Source: Planctomycetota bacterium
GTDB lineage: Bacteria; Planctomycetota; Phycisphaerae; UBA1845
Length of the DNA: 22,977 bases
Reading direction: 5' to 3'
Assembly: GCA_022561415.1 (NCBI GenBank)
Contig: JADFRH010000003.1
Coordinates: 1 to 22,977 of the forward strand
This document shows, in pieces, positions 14,825 to 22,824 of this stretch. The notes under the pieces were generated by a model. The model did not search any database and was not told where the DNA came from. It worked only from the letters and a program-made list of their open reading frames with translations. The translations under genes were made by a program, and so were the position numbers. The first letter of the stretch is position 1; every line of letters begins with the position of its first letter.

Positions 14825-15529
14825 TTAACTCAACGCGGCGTCGGTCGCCCGATCGCTACGGAGTTGACGTGCGAGATCACTCCCTTCTTGCTGCTCCGCC
14901 AGCACCTGCATGACCTCATCGAGCTGGGCGAGCCGGCTGCGTGCGACGTCCCGCACCGCGTCAAAGTGAAACGAGTCTCTGAGCCGCGCTTCCCAAAAGC
15001 GATACTCCTTGCGTCGGCGCCAGGTCTCGATGGCGGCTTGAACTCCTCTCCCATCGACGAGACCCTTTCGCACGGTCGGCCATAGCGAAATGACACCGAA
15101 CTCGTCGAGGTGATCCGCATCCATGAGCGCCAAGGCATCACCGCGATCGGTATGCCTGTCGTCCATGGCACGAACCGCATGAAGCGCCCGAGTCAACGAG
15201 TCTCCAGGCAGCAGCTTCGCCATGCTCCGCTCGAGCATCGCGGAGCCTTCCTCTCGGTGGTCGTCATGCGTCGAACGGACGAAAATGTCGGCCGGGTCGA
15301 TCTCTCCGCGCTTGAGGCGCGCCATCCATCCGGCCTCATGGTACAACGCGGCCACAACAACCGCTGCTTCGTCGGCCCCGGTCGCGACGACCTCGGCAAT
15401 CCCCACGATTTGACGGGCGTTTTGCGCGACGCGCGCGGAATGCTCCCAAAGAAGTACGTCCTCGTCGCCTCGCGCCGTCGTGATGACGAGATCAGCGCGG
15501 GCGCGGTCCCAAATCACATCCCATTGCAT
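14825..15529 (-). CDS. HD-domain-like protein with variant metal motif
   Basis: 234 residues from ATG 15527-15529. A longer frame begins with TTG at 15583, and neither start has a clear ribosome binding site. The region LLWEHSARVAQNA (His 30) followed by AALYHEAGW (His 64-Glu 65), THDDH (about 87-90) and LMDADHLDEFG resembles the HD phosphohydrolase fold used by nucleotide and (p)ppGpp hydrolases. The signature His-Asp pair is His-Glu here, so activity is uncertain. The C-terminus is a helical stretch rich in Arg and Glu (FHFDAVRDVARSRLAQLDEV). It converges with cheX-cheY. A small GCGTT / AACGC hairpin overlaps the stop codon. Confidence 0.65.
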   Translation of the reverse strand: MQWDVIWDRARADLVITTARGDEDVLLWEHSARVAQNARQIVGIAEVVATGADEAAVVVAALYHEAGWMARLKRGEIDPADIFVRSTHDDHREEGSAMLERSMAKLLPGDSLTRALHAVRAMDDRHTDRGDALALMDADHLDEFGVISLWPTVRKGLVDGRGVQAAIETWRRRKEYRFWEARLRDSFHFDAVRDVARSRLAQLDEVMQVLAEQQEGSDLARQLRSDRATDAALS

Positions 15530-15898
15530 GCAGGCATCCGCCCATGGCCGACCGCGCGCACAACGAGCGCGCGATGGGAACAAGCCTTACGGCTGATCGT
15601 TGGGAGACCGGGAGAACCGTAGGCGCGCGCCGAGAATCGGGGCCTACGATCGATCTCCCGTGCGTGCCTCATCTGCACCCTCCTGCCGACGGTCGAACCT
15701 GTATCAGCGCCTTCAGCACGGCTCAAGAGCGATGCAAGGCGCATCCTCCGCCGTGCCATACCGTACCTACATCGACATGCGGCCCGATAACCCTCAGCCG
15801 CAGTCTAACACGCGGCCCCTGGCCAATGCCAGTACAATCTGAAATGTTTGCGATCTGCAACCGGTCCGGCTCGGATCATGCCTCGCCGCAACAGGAAT
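15530..15898. other. 369-bp gap without a gene
   Basis: Between mqnC and the HD-like gene, both leftward. Short open frames here are Arg-rich, lack ribosome binding sites and look like antisense noise. I see no clear promoter, repeat or hairpin. Confidence 0.5.
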
Positions 15899-17047
15899 CT
15901 AGCCGTTCTCGATGACTTTGTAGAAGAAATTGCGGCGCCTGGGCACCCATCCGGCGCCGGTGATGGCGTCCCTAATCTCTTGCTCTGTAAGGTGATACGT
16001 CGTTCCCGCGGCCGAAACGACGTTCTCCTCCATCATCACCGAACCCATATCATTCGCCCCGAAATACAGGACGATCTGACCGATTTTGGCCCCCTGTGTG
16101 ACCCAACTCGACTGCACATTGGGGATATTATCTAGATAAACGCGGGCCAACGCGTTCATCCGCAGGTACTCTTGAGCATCAGCGAGGACCAGATGCTCCC
16201 CGTCCGGCTCACCGTCGTGCTCGACATCGAATCGCTTCACGCGCCCCAAAGGCGTCTCGCCCGGTTGAAACGTCCAGCAAATAAACGCCGTGAACCCGCC
16301 TGTCTCATCCTGAAGCTCACGAACACGCCGCAAGTGTTCAATTCTCTCTTCAATTGTTTCAATATGACCGAACATCATTGTGATGCTGGTATTCATACCG
16401 ATCCGGTGGGTCTCACGCATCACTTCGAGATATTGAGCCGTTGTCGTCTTGCCCTGCGCGATCCTGTTCCGCACCCGATCAACCAGAATCTCCGCACCGC
16501 CGCCGGGAATCGAGTCCAACCCGGCGTCCCGAAGACGCGACAGAACCTCGCGCAGACTCAGGTCGAAGATCTGATGAAACGCGTAGATTTCCGGCGGGCT
16601 GAAAGCGTGAACGTGGATGCCCGGGTACTCGCGCTTGATGAACCGCATCAGGTCGAGATACCACTCGAACGAAAGAATCTCAGCCGGCACCAACCCGCCC
16701 TGCATCAGAACCTGGGTGCCACCGATGTCAATCAGCTCCTCGATCTTCCGACCGATCTCCTCAAACGACAGAACGTAACCGCCGGGAAGATCTTTGCGCC
16801 CGGAGTTCATGCCCGGCGGGTCCGCCTTGAAGTTGCAGAATATACACTTGGCCGTGCAGTAGTTGGCGTAGTTGATGTTTCGATCGACGACGTAGGTTCG
16901 GTAGGGCTCCGGATGAAGCCGCATCGTGACCTCGTGCGCCCGCCGCCCGAGCTCGTGAATCGAACAGTCGCGGTAGAGATCGAGCGCCTCCGCGTCCGTG
17001 ATTCGCGCGATCGTTGCCGCCACTTTTTCTGTCGCCGTCGCCGTCAT
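15899..17047 (-). CDS. mqnC: cyclic dehypoxanthinyl futalosine synthase (radical SAM)
   Basis: A 382-residue radical-SAM enzyme of the futalosine route to menaquinone. It cyclises dehypoxanthinyl futalosine. The [4Fe-4S] motif is YCTAKCIFCNF (Cys 64, 68, 71). Family blocks follow: GGTQVLMQGGL, HVHAFSPPEI, AGLDSIPGGGAEILVDRVR, MFGHIETIEERIEHL, FICWTFQPGETPL, QSSWVTQGAKIGQIVLYFGA and NDMGSVMMEENVVSAAG. The SPGGGAEIL-type block separates MqnC/MqnE from CofH-like relatives. The direct neighbour MqnA and the length fit MqnC, but I cannot fully exclude MqnE from motifs alone. The ATG overlaps the mqnA stop (ATGA), so the two are translated together. Confidence 0.9.
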   Translation of the reverse strand: MTATATEKVAATIARITDAEALDLYRDCSIHELGRRAHEVTMRLHPEPYRTYVVDRNINYANYCTAKCIFCNFKADPPGMNSGRKDLPGGYVLSFEEIGRKIEELIDIGGTQVLMQGGLVPAEILSFEWYLDLMRFIKREYPGIHVHAFSPPEIYAFHQIFDLSLREVLSRLRDAGLDSIPGGGAEILVDRVRNRIAQGKTTTAQYLEVMRETHRIGMNTSITMMFGHIETIEERIEHLRRVRELQDETGGFTAFICWTFQPGETPLGRVKRFDVEHDGEPDGEHLVLADAQEYLRMNALARVYLDNIPNVQSSWVTQGAKIGQIVLYFGANDMGSVMMEENVVSAAGTTYHLTEQEIRDAITGAGWVPRRRNFFYKVIENG

Positions 17048-17844
17048 GCGAATACCAGTTCTCGGTTCGTGGGCACGAGATTCTCACGTTTGGCCAATTC
17101 GAGGAACCGGGCCATGCCGGCCCGTTGTCGCTCGCCGAGATCGAACTTCAATCGCGTGGCGAGATAGCGTTTCGCGAGCGTCACCGGCCAGCCGAGCCCC
17201 GGCGCGACGTCTTCGGCGATCATCGCGGCCGAGGCAACGCCTTGGTCCCGCGCGTTGGACAGGTGGACCGCGAGTTCGGATACATCACTTCCTCGCGGCC
17301 CGGCCCACGCCGCAAAGACAAACGGTAGCGACGTCAGCGATTTCCAGGCGGAACCGAGGTCAGTTTCGGTTTCGTATTCTATCAAGGAATTGCCCACGAC
17401 TTTGTCGCCGATCAGCAGCACGGCCTCACATTCCGCCGCCGTCTCGGTTCCCAGATACGGAACGACTTCCAAATCACGGGCGTACAGCTCCTTCCAGAGA
17501 ATTCGTGCCAGCGCGACGGAGGTGTGAGAATCACCGTCGACGTGGAGCGTACAAATCTCCTGCGGCGGGATTTGCGAGAAGACACGGACCGTGAGCGTCT
17601 CGCCATCGCAGCCGATGCAGGCGTCGGAGATGATCTGCCAGTCCCGCCCCTCGGCCACCAGGTCGATCACCGGAACAAGCGCCGCGTCGAACTCGCCGGC
17701 CTCCAACCGGGCGGGAAGCCGCGCGGGCACATCGAAGATCAGCTCGAAACGCGGGTCACGTTCGAGCCCGGCGATCAACGGTCTGGCATTGAGAAACGAG
17801 ACGACGCCGAGCCGCCACATTGCTTTCGTAGATTGATTGTCCAT
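17044..17844 (-). CDS. mqnA: chorismate dehydratase (menaquinone, futalosine pathway)
   Basis: 266 residues from ATG 17844. ATGs at 17871 and 17820 are alternatives, and the family-typical RLGVVSFLNARPL begins just after 17820. MqnA converts chorismate to 3-[(1-carboxyvinyl)oxy]benzoate, the entry step of the futalosine pathway. The periplasmic-binding-protein-like fold is recognisable from GVVSFLNARPLIAGL, VPARLPARLEAGEFDAALVP, GETLTVRVFSQIPP, HVDGDSHTSVALARILWKEL, AVLLIGDKVV and LPFVFAAWAG. It is upstream of mqnC with a 4-bp overlap. mqnB and mqnD are not in this window. A possible TATAAT element lies about 100 bp upstream at 17944-17949. Confidence 0.93.
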   Translation of the reverse strand: MDNQSTKAMWRLGVVSFLNARPLIAGLERDPRFELIFDVPARLPARLEAGEFDAALVPVIDLVAEGRDWQIISDACIGCDGETLTVRVFSQIPPQEICTLHVDGDSHTSVALARILWKELYARDLEVVPYLGTETAAECEAVLLIGDKVVGNSLIEYETETDLGSAWKSLTSLPFVFAAWAGPRGSDVSELAVHLSNARDQGVASAAMIAEDVAPGLGWPVTLAKRYLATRLKFDLGERQRAGMARFLELAKRENLVPTNRELVFA

Positions 17845-17943
17845 TGCACCTGCGCGCAGCCGGTTATTCATGGAAGAACGTGCGGTATGGGCTCGTCGCC
17901 CGCCACCTCACCGGCAAGCTGCCGGTGCCTCACAGCAGAGCGG

Positions 17944-17949
17944 ATTATA
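17944..17949 (-). promoter_or_regulatory. possible -10 element for mqnA-mqnC
   Basis: TATAAT on the minus strand about 100 nt before mqnA. The best -35 at 17 bp spacing (TTCCCC) is poor, so this is only suggestive. Confidence 0.3.
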
Positions 17950-18069
17950 TAGAGTCGGCGCGAGTCGGGGAAGCTGCCCTCCCGCCCCAGTCGAGTTTCA
18001 GACTTTCTGAAAACGACGGGACAGCGGGGGTGCTCGCGGGGTTGCATCGCGACGCGGCGTGTTGACGCG

Positions 18070-18768
18070 GTGAACCGAGGCGCGTACGGTTCGTTCGACG
18101 TGTACTTCACGCACCAAATCGGCAGGCGAGGGCAGACGTTCCGGCTCGCTCGGCGCGACGCTAAGATCGTTGCCGGGATTACGCTCGCCCTTCTTGCGGC
18201 CGGCGGATGCACGCAACGTCCGGTCCTTTCGGTGATTCGACTCGTCGATCATCGCACACCGGGCTCGACCGAGCGATTGCGCGAAACGTTCCAGGAGGCT
18301 TGGTACAACCTCGACCGCCACGGCAACGTCGATCTGGTGCTGCGCCGGGCGAGCCACCCCGGCGCGGGCGCCGAGAACGCACTCACCCAAGTCGTCCACA
18401 TACGCAGCGTGTGGCGCCCGATCCCCGGACGAACCGTTACCCATCGCACGCAGATCAACGGCACGATCACCTATTATCTGGTTAGCGGCCGGACCGGCAC
18501 CGCCTACGACGGCGCCGGGTCGGTTTTCTTCAAGGAAAAGCGCGGCGGGCGGCTGATCGGCGCAATCGAACACGCAAAGCTGCACCCGACGCGGCATCTG
18601 GCCTCGAGCAGCCCGCTGTTCACCCGTGCGGAGATAAGCGGCGAGTTCGCGGCCGTACATGATCCCCGCCGCGTCATCCAATTGGTCAACGAAATGAACC
18701 GCCTCTTCGGCCCCCCGCCGCCGTATCAGAGCGTACTTAAGAACTCTTTTTCCGAGCCGCGCCCGTAA
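18070..18768 (+). CDS. putative lipoprotein of unknown function
   Basis: 232 residues from a GTG without an obvious ribosome binding site. The next in-frame GTG is at 18100. After an unusually long, Arg-rich N-terminal part, the hydrophobic KIVAGITLALLAAGGCTQ (about 33-50) looks like a lipoprotein signal with Cys 48 as the modified residue, although its -3 position (Ala) departs from the usual Leu/Ile/Val. The remainder is mixed beta and helix, with RLVDHRTPGSTERLRETFQE, HIRSVWRPIPGRTVTHRTQI, GTAYDGAGSVFFKEKRGGRL and ISGEFAAVHDPRRVIQLVNE. It has no recognised domain. The true start may lie later. Divergent from mqnA and convergent with the histidine kinase. Confidence 0.6.
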   Translation: MNRGAYGSFDVYFTHQIGRRGQTFRLARRDAKIVAGITLALLAAGGCTQRPVLSVIRLVDHRTPGSTERLRETFQEAWYNLDRHGNVDLVLRRASHPGAGAENALTQVVHIRSVWRPIPGRTVTHRTQINGTITYYLVSGRTGTAYDGAGSVFFKEKRGGRLIGAIEHAKLHPTRHLASSSPLFTRAEISGEFAAVHDPRRVIQLVNEMNRLFGPPPPYQSVLKNSFSEPRP

Positions 18769-18813
18769 GGAAGCGATCAGACATTCCGGCTGATGGACCC
18801 ATGTCTTTAGACT

Positions 18814-18892
18814 TGGGGGACTCGAATCAAACATGCACGGCACGGCACGATCCTACCGTGCTCTAACCAAGAGAATCGCGGCCCGCGTATGA
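18814..18892 (-). pseudogene. possible decayed tRNA
   Basis: Read on the minus strand, CTCTTGGTTAGAG forms a tRNA-like D-arm and TTCGAGT looks like a T-loop 40 nt later, between GGGCCGC and CCCCC. The 3' T-stem and acceptor ends do not pair, and the anticodon arm has the wrong spacing (GCACG / CGTGC around GTAGGAT). If this was a tRNA it is no longer functional. The resemblance may be chance. Confidence 0.25.
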
Positions 18893-19051
18893 AAAACCTG
18901 GCCGCTCGCCTGTGTTCGGGCTCGTTGAATCGTCGCCAACGCGCGGCCACGACAAAAAGGCGAACGATTCGACTCCCGCACCGCAAAGCGATGGGCCACG
19001 CGCCCGTATCTCCGACCCTTTGCGACCTGCGACTTCGAGCACCCACGGGCA

Positions 19052-20668
19052 TCAAACCGGCAGGCGGACCTGGACGGTGGTTCCCTGGTCGGGTTTGCTC
19101 TTGACTTCGATGCTGCCGCCGTGCATGGCGACGATCCCGTGGACGATGCTCAGTCCCAGCCCGGTTCCGCCGTCGCGCACCGAAACGAGGATCGAGTCGC
19201 CGGCTCGCCGCGTACGAATCGCCACGCTGACGCCCTTCGACCGCGCCTCGATCGCGTTGCGAATAAGGTTTACCAGCACCTGCTCCATCTCGACCGGGTT
19301 CATCGAGATCGGCGTAACCTTGGACGACAGCTCCACGCTTACGTCGGCTCTTCGCTCCTGGGCATACATGCGGGTCAGATCAACGGCCGTGGTGACCACG
19401 TCGTTGAGGTTGGTGGGCGTTCGATCGTGCGAGCTCTGGCGTGAAAACTGGAGAACGCCGGAGACGATCCGGCCACACCGCTCGGCATCATCGCGAATCA
19501 GTGTGAGCAGTTCCTCCAGACGGGCCTTGTCCTTCTGTTTATCCTTAATCGACAACGCCGCTTGCGAGGCGAGCAGGATAGCGCCCAGCGGATTGTTGAT
19601 CTCATGGGCAACACCGGCCGCCAGCGTTCCGAGCGAGGCGAGCCGATCGGCTTGCCTGAGCGATTCCTCGGCGCGCTTGCGGTCGCTCACGTCAATCATA
19701 AAACCCCTGAGCACGTTCTGATCGTCGCGTCGGGTAACGCGGACCACGTCATGTAGCCAAACGGTACGTCCGTCGGCAGCCACCATGCGGTACTCGAACT
19801 CGTGATGATTGTCGGTCTTGCTCTGTTCGCGGCAGAAGTTGACCGCCCACTCGCGATCCGCAGCGTGCAAGCGGCTGACCCAGAACCCCTCCTGATACCA
19901 GGCTTCGACCGGGTATCCCAGAATTTCCACTGCCTGTGGGCCGACGTACGTGAACCGCAACGTCTCTGGATCCGCTTCCCAGGGGATCAGCCGCACGGTT
20001 TCCGCGAGCTGACGAAATCTCTCCTCGTTCTCACGAACGGTGTCGTCGGACCGCGTCCTCTCGATGGCGATGCCGGCCAGGTAGGCCGCTCTTTCGATCA
20101 GCTCTATTTCCTCCTCCGTGGGACCACGAGGACTATCGTAATACATCGCGAATGTGCCGAGAACGTCGCCTGCCGATGACAACACCGGTTCCGACCAGCA
20201 CGCTCTGAGGTTGTGTTCCAACGCGATCGCACGGTAGTCCGCCCAGAGGAGATCGTTGCTGATGTCCTCAACCACGATGCGTTTGCGATTGTAGGCCGCC
20301 GTGCCACAGGAGCCGACGGATGGGCCGATCGATATGCCGTCGACAGCCGCGTTGTACTCTGCGGGAAGGCTGGGTGCGGCCCCGTGGCGGAGGCACCGCG
20401 TCGCGGAATCGTAGAGCAAGACCGAACAAAGCATGTCCGGTGAACATCGCTCTATCGTGCGAACGAGTTCGGTAAGAACGGTTTCGAGACCGGCGCCTTT
20501 GGCCAGGAGTTCGAGAACAAAGCTCTGACCAGCCAGAAGAATCTCGCTCCGTGAGGCAGAACCTCCGTTGCGATCCGCGTCCCAAACGCGCTGCACCGGG
20601 GAAGCTCCCTCTGAACCGATGCCCTCCCTACTGCTACCACGTGTCTTCGATGTCGGCCTTCGTTGCAT
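19052..20668 (-). CDS. GAF-PAS sensor histidine kinase, ATP lid apparently deleted
   Basis: 538 residues from ATG 20668, chosen because GAGG precedes it by 8 nt. Upstream ATG 20707 and TTG 20731 lack such a site. There is no membrane segment, so it is cytoplasmic. A GAF domain (about 46-205, with ISIGPSVGSCGTAAYNRKRI) is followed by a PAS domain (about 215-330, FEYRMVAADGRTVWLHDVV). HisKA carries the phosphoacceptor His 355 in GVAHEINNPLGA. HATPase_c follows, with N-box LVNLIRNAIEA. The G1 box should read DxGxG and be followed by about 25 residues with the F-box before GTGLGLSI. Here VRDGG runs directly into TGLGLSIVHGIVAMHGG. The kinase may therefore be impaired, unless the deletion is an assembly artefact. 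No response regulator is adjacent. Confidence 0.9.
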   Translation of the reverse strand: MQRRPTSKTRGSSREGIGSEGASPVQRVWDADRNGGSASRSEILLAGQSFVLELLAKGAGLETVLTELVRTIERCSPDMLCSVLLYDSATRCLRHGAAPSLPAEYNAAVDGISIGPSVGSCGTAAYNRKRIVVEDISNDLLWADYRAIALEHNLRACWSEPVLSSAGDVLGTFAMYYDSPRGPTEEEIELIERAAYLAGIAIERTRSDDTVRENEERFRQLAETVRLIPWEADPETLRFTYVGPQAVEILGYPVEAWYQEGFWVSRLHAADREWAVNFCREQSKTDNHHEFEYRMVAADGRTVWLHDVVRVTRRDDQNVLRGFMIDVSDRKRAEESLRQADRLASLGTLAAGVAHEINNPLGAILLASQAALSIKDKQKDKARLEELLTLIRDDAERCGRIVSGVLQFSRQSSHDRTPTNLNDVVTTAVDLTRMYAQERRADVSVELSSKVTPISMNPVEMEQVLVNLIRNAIEARSKGVSVAIRTRRAGDSILVSVRDGGTGLGLSIVHGIVAMHGGSIEVKSKPDQGTTVQVRLPV

Positions 20669-20810
20669 GACAGCAACCTCGATCAACCCCAGAGTCTGGT
20701 CAAGCATACGACCGGCGCAGTTGAAAAGCAACTCCGACGCGTGCGGCGACGTACAAGACCAGCGTCCATGACGTCGTTCTCACACACGTCAAGCCCGTTT
20801 CTTGTCCTAT

Positions 20811-20864
20811 TGCGGCTGAGAGGACTCGAACCTCCACGACCTTTCGGCCACTAGATCCTAAGTC
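20811..20864 (-). other. attachment site: 3' fragment of tRNA-Leu(UAG)
   Basis: On the minus strand this is GACTTAGGATCTAG, then a class II variable arm GGCCGAAAGGTC, T-arm GGAGGTTCGAGTCCTC, acceptor CAGCCGC and discriminator A. It contains the anticodon loop CTTAGGA (anticodon UAG), so it is the 3' two-thirds of a leucine tRNA. Upstream sequence shows no D-arm and no GCGGCTG acceptor partner, so it is truncated at the anticodon stem. CCA is not encoded. With a tyrosine recombinase gene 144 bp away, it is best read as the att core at the chromosome-distal side of an element integrated into tRNA-Leu. Confidence 0.85.
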
Positions 20865-20923
20865 GGGTATCGACCCTCACTGACGGCCCCCTATCGCGTT
20901 TTTCGTATCGCCAGTGCGGTTTG

Positions 20924-20952
20924 CACGCAACCGGTGTAACCCCACGCAACCG
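20924..20952. repeat. direct repeats near the att site
   Basis: CACGCAACCG occurs at 20924-20933 and 20943-20952, 19 bp apart (under two helical turns). Position between the att core and int suggests recombinase arm-type or excisionase binding sites. Confidence 0.55.
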
Positions 20953-20967
20953 ATATTCATGCGCGTT

Positions 20968-20989
20968 GTCGCGCTACAGTCGCGCTACA
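20968..20989. repeat. 11-bp tandem repeat next to int
   Basis: GTCGCGCTACA twice in tandem (20968-20978, 20979-20989), 20 bp after the end of int. It has one turn of helix per unit. Possibly a second class of recombination-protein site. Confidence 0.6.
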
Positions 20990-21008
20990 CTTGCGAAACT
21001 TCACAGCG

Positions 21009-22403
21009 TCACACCGCCACACCGAACGCCGTGAGCCCATCGATCAGGTCGCGCTCGCGTTCCGGCAGGAGCGCTTCGTAGTGGACCTCGTTCACCGCGT
21101 CGGTGCGATGCCCCAGTAACGCCGCCCGTTCCTTCGTTGACGCGCCGCCGTTACGCAGATCGGTATTCGACTTTCGCCGAAGGTCGTGCAGCTTCCACCG
21201 GTTTTTCGTGACGGTCTCGCCGTCATGCTCAGTCTCGGAAGTCATCCCGGCGTCGACGCACAGCTTGGCGAACAGGTGCGAAACGTAGCTTCCGGGATTC
21301 TTGGACTCGCGGACCGGAAACAGCTTGCGATCAATCACCGGATGCTGCCGTAGCGCCTCGACCGCCGCGACCGCGTCCGGGTGCAGTGGTGTCCATCGCG
21401 GCGTATCGGCCTTCGACCCACGGATGTAGATGTGCGGACCTTGCCGTCCCTCGGGTGCGACCGTCTCACCGGTCAGGTCGACATCTTCCCAGATCAACGA
21501 TAACAAATCCGACCGCCGCGCGCCGGTGTAATACGCCAGTAACAGAAACGACCGCAGCCATCCGTCGCCCGCCTTTTGCAGAATCACCCGCAGGTCGGCG
21601 TCGGGCATGTACGCGACTTTGATCGTTCGGGTCTTTATGAATTCATCCTGCGCGCCCGCCAAGACGCTCGCCGTTACCCATCGCTTCTTGACCGCACGCG
21701 ACAGGAACGCACCCAACGTCCGCAGGTCGCCGTTGACGGCGTGCGCAGACACCGCCCGCATCGTGCGACCATGCCAGACCCACCCACCGGCCAGGCGGAC
21801 ATTGCGATATGTGGCGATGTGGTCAAGCGAAAGCGACGGCCAGGAATCAACGCCTGTGATCTTGCGAACGAACCCGGCCACCCGTTCGATATTGGCAACG
21901 TAGTCGGTCGACATGCCCTTGTCGCGCAGCTCGCCGCAGATCGTCCGCACGGCTTCACTCCATTCGATCGGTCGCAGCATCCGATCCGCCGGACTGCCGC
22001 CGAGACGTTCGATCAGTTGGTTGACCGCGTCGTCAAAGTCGGTCGATTCAATCTGCCGGACGATATGGCTTGCGTGTTCAAGTAGCCGCCCCTGTATCGG
22101 GTCGGCCGTGTAGTCGCGCTCGAGGTTTCGGATCATTTCGTCGGCGTGCTCCGAAGATCGGCAACGCTTGTCATGCGTCTGCCCGGACACCGGATCGCAC
22201 TCGCGGACGTACCACGTAACCGATCCGCGCTTTGGATATGACAGATGGGCCGGTAGTTCGGTGCCACACTTCGCACACACCTTGACCCGCTGGACTTTGT
22301 CACCGACACGCACGGCCGGTTTGTGGCGATGCCGACACTTCTGGCATTCCTTATACCCGCCGGACTTCCTGGACCACTTACTGTATCGGGGTCGATCGTT
22401 CAT
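21009..22403 (-). CDS. tyrosine recombinase (integrase) with N-terminal zinc-ribbon-like module
   Basis: 464 residues from ATG 22403, with GAGG 8 nt upstream. ATG 22421 is less likely. The N-terminal 50 residues hold two CxxC pairs (ECQKC, Cys 20/23; VCAKCG, Cys 43/46), a zinc-ribbon-like module not usual in phage-type integrases. A SAM-like core-binding domain follows (about 120-260). The catalytic domain has the full set: Arg in TGARRSDLLSL (about 296), Lys 331 in GSKADTPR, HDLRR (His 406, Arg 409), LLGHRT (His 432) and nucleophile Tyr 442 in NEVHYEAL. It would integrate and, with an excisionase, excise DNA at the tRNA-Leu att site that lies just beyond its stop codon. It is transcribed toward the att site, downstream of an excisionase-like gene. 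Confidence 0.95.
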   Translation of the reverse strand: MNDRPRYSKWSRKSGGYKECQKCRHRHKPAVRVGDKVQRVKVCAKCGTELPAHLSYPKRGSVTWYVRECDPVSGQTHDKRCRSSEHADEMIRNLERDYTADPIQGRLLEHASHIVRQIESTDFDDAVNQLIERLGGSPADRMLRPIEWSEAVRTICGELRDKGMSTDYVANIERVAGFVRKITGVDSWPSLSLDHIATYRNVRLAGGWVWHGRTMRAVSAHAVNGDLRTLGAFLSRAVKKRWVTASVLAGAQDEFIKTRTIKVAYMPDADLRVILQKAGDGWLRSFLLLAYYTGARRSDLLSLIWEDVDLTGETVAPEGRQGPHIYIRGSKADTPRWTPLHPDAVAAVEALRQHPVIDRKLFPVRESKNPGSYVSHLFAKLCVDAGMTSETEHDGETVTKNRWKLHDLRRKSNTDLRNGGASTKERAALLGHRTDAVNEVHYEALLPERERDLIDGLTAFGVAV

Positions 22404-22428
22404 CGGTTCACCCTCGCGCATAGGACCG

Positions 22429-22507
22429 GACCGCAGACGTGCGAAACCGAACCTCCGGAAAGAGGTAGGTTTTGCCGGGCCTCACGGACACCGGGCCGTC
22501 TGCGGTC
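22429..22507 (-). promoter_or_regulatory. structured leader between the xis-like gene and int
   Basis: An 11-bp inverted repeat GACCGCAGACG / CGTCTGCGGTC (22429-22439, 22497-22507) encloses two smaller inverted repeats, ACCTC / GGAGGT and GCCCGG-type arms, giving a three-way-junction-like fold. It ends 25 nt before the int start and so could control int translation or transcription. Confidence 0.4.
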
Positions 22508-22596
22508 AGTCACGCCTGTTAGATCATTGCCAGATACTCCGGTAGATTCGGTTTCGCATCCGCGATGATACCCGTGTCTGAACCGGTTGCAACCCT

Positions 22597-22824
22597 TCAT
22601 GCCGCGTCCTCTCGTGCATTGGTGGCGATATACGCTTCCAACCATGATCTGCGGGTCATAACCTTTCCGCACACTCTCGTTGACCGGAGGTGGTGCTTGC
22701 GACACAACGCCCGGACGGCCTGTTCCGGATGCTTGACCACGCCGACCAATCCCAAGTATTCCGCCGCAGCCGTTGCGTCGTATAGCGGGTCGGCGTTCGG
22801 GATGCTGGTTGGCTCTGGACTCAC
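22597..22824 (-). CDS. excisionase-like helix-turn-helix protein
   Basis: 75 residues from the GTG at 22822-22824, chosen because GAGGTGCGGC precedes it and it overlaps the upstream stop as GTGA. A longer frame to 22914 starts inside the upstream gene. The fold DPLYDATAAAEYLGL, then PEQAVRALCRKHHL, then RVCGKVMTRRSWLEAYI is the winged HTH of the MerR/excisionase (HTH_17) type: DNA-recognition helix after AAEYLG and a beta wing before the final helix. In integrative elements such small proteins bind near att and drive excision or control int expression. Its position directly upstream of int, separated by a structured 193-nt leader, supports that role. Confidence 0.8.
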   Translation of the reverse strand: MSPEPTSIPNADPLYDATAAAEYLGLVGVVKHPEQAVRALCRKHHLRSTRVCGKVMTRRSWLEAYIATNAREDAA

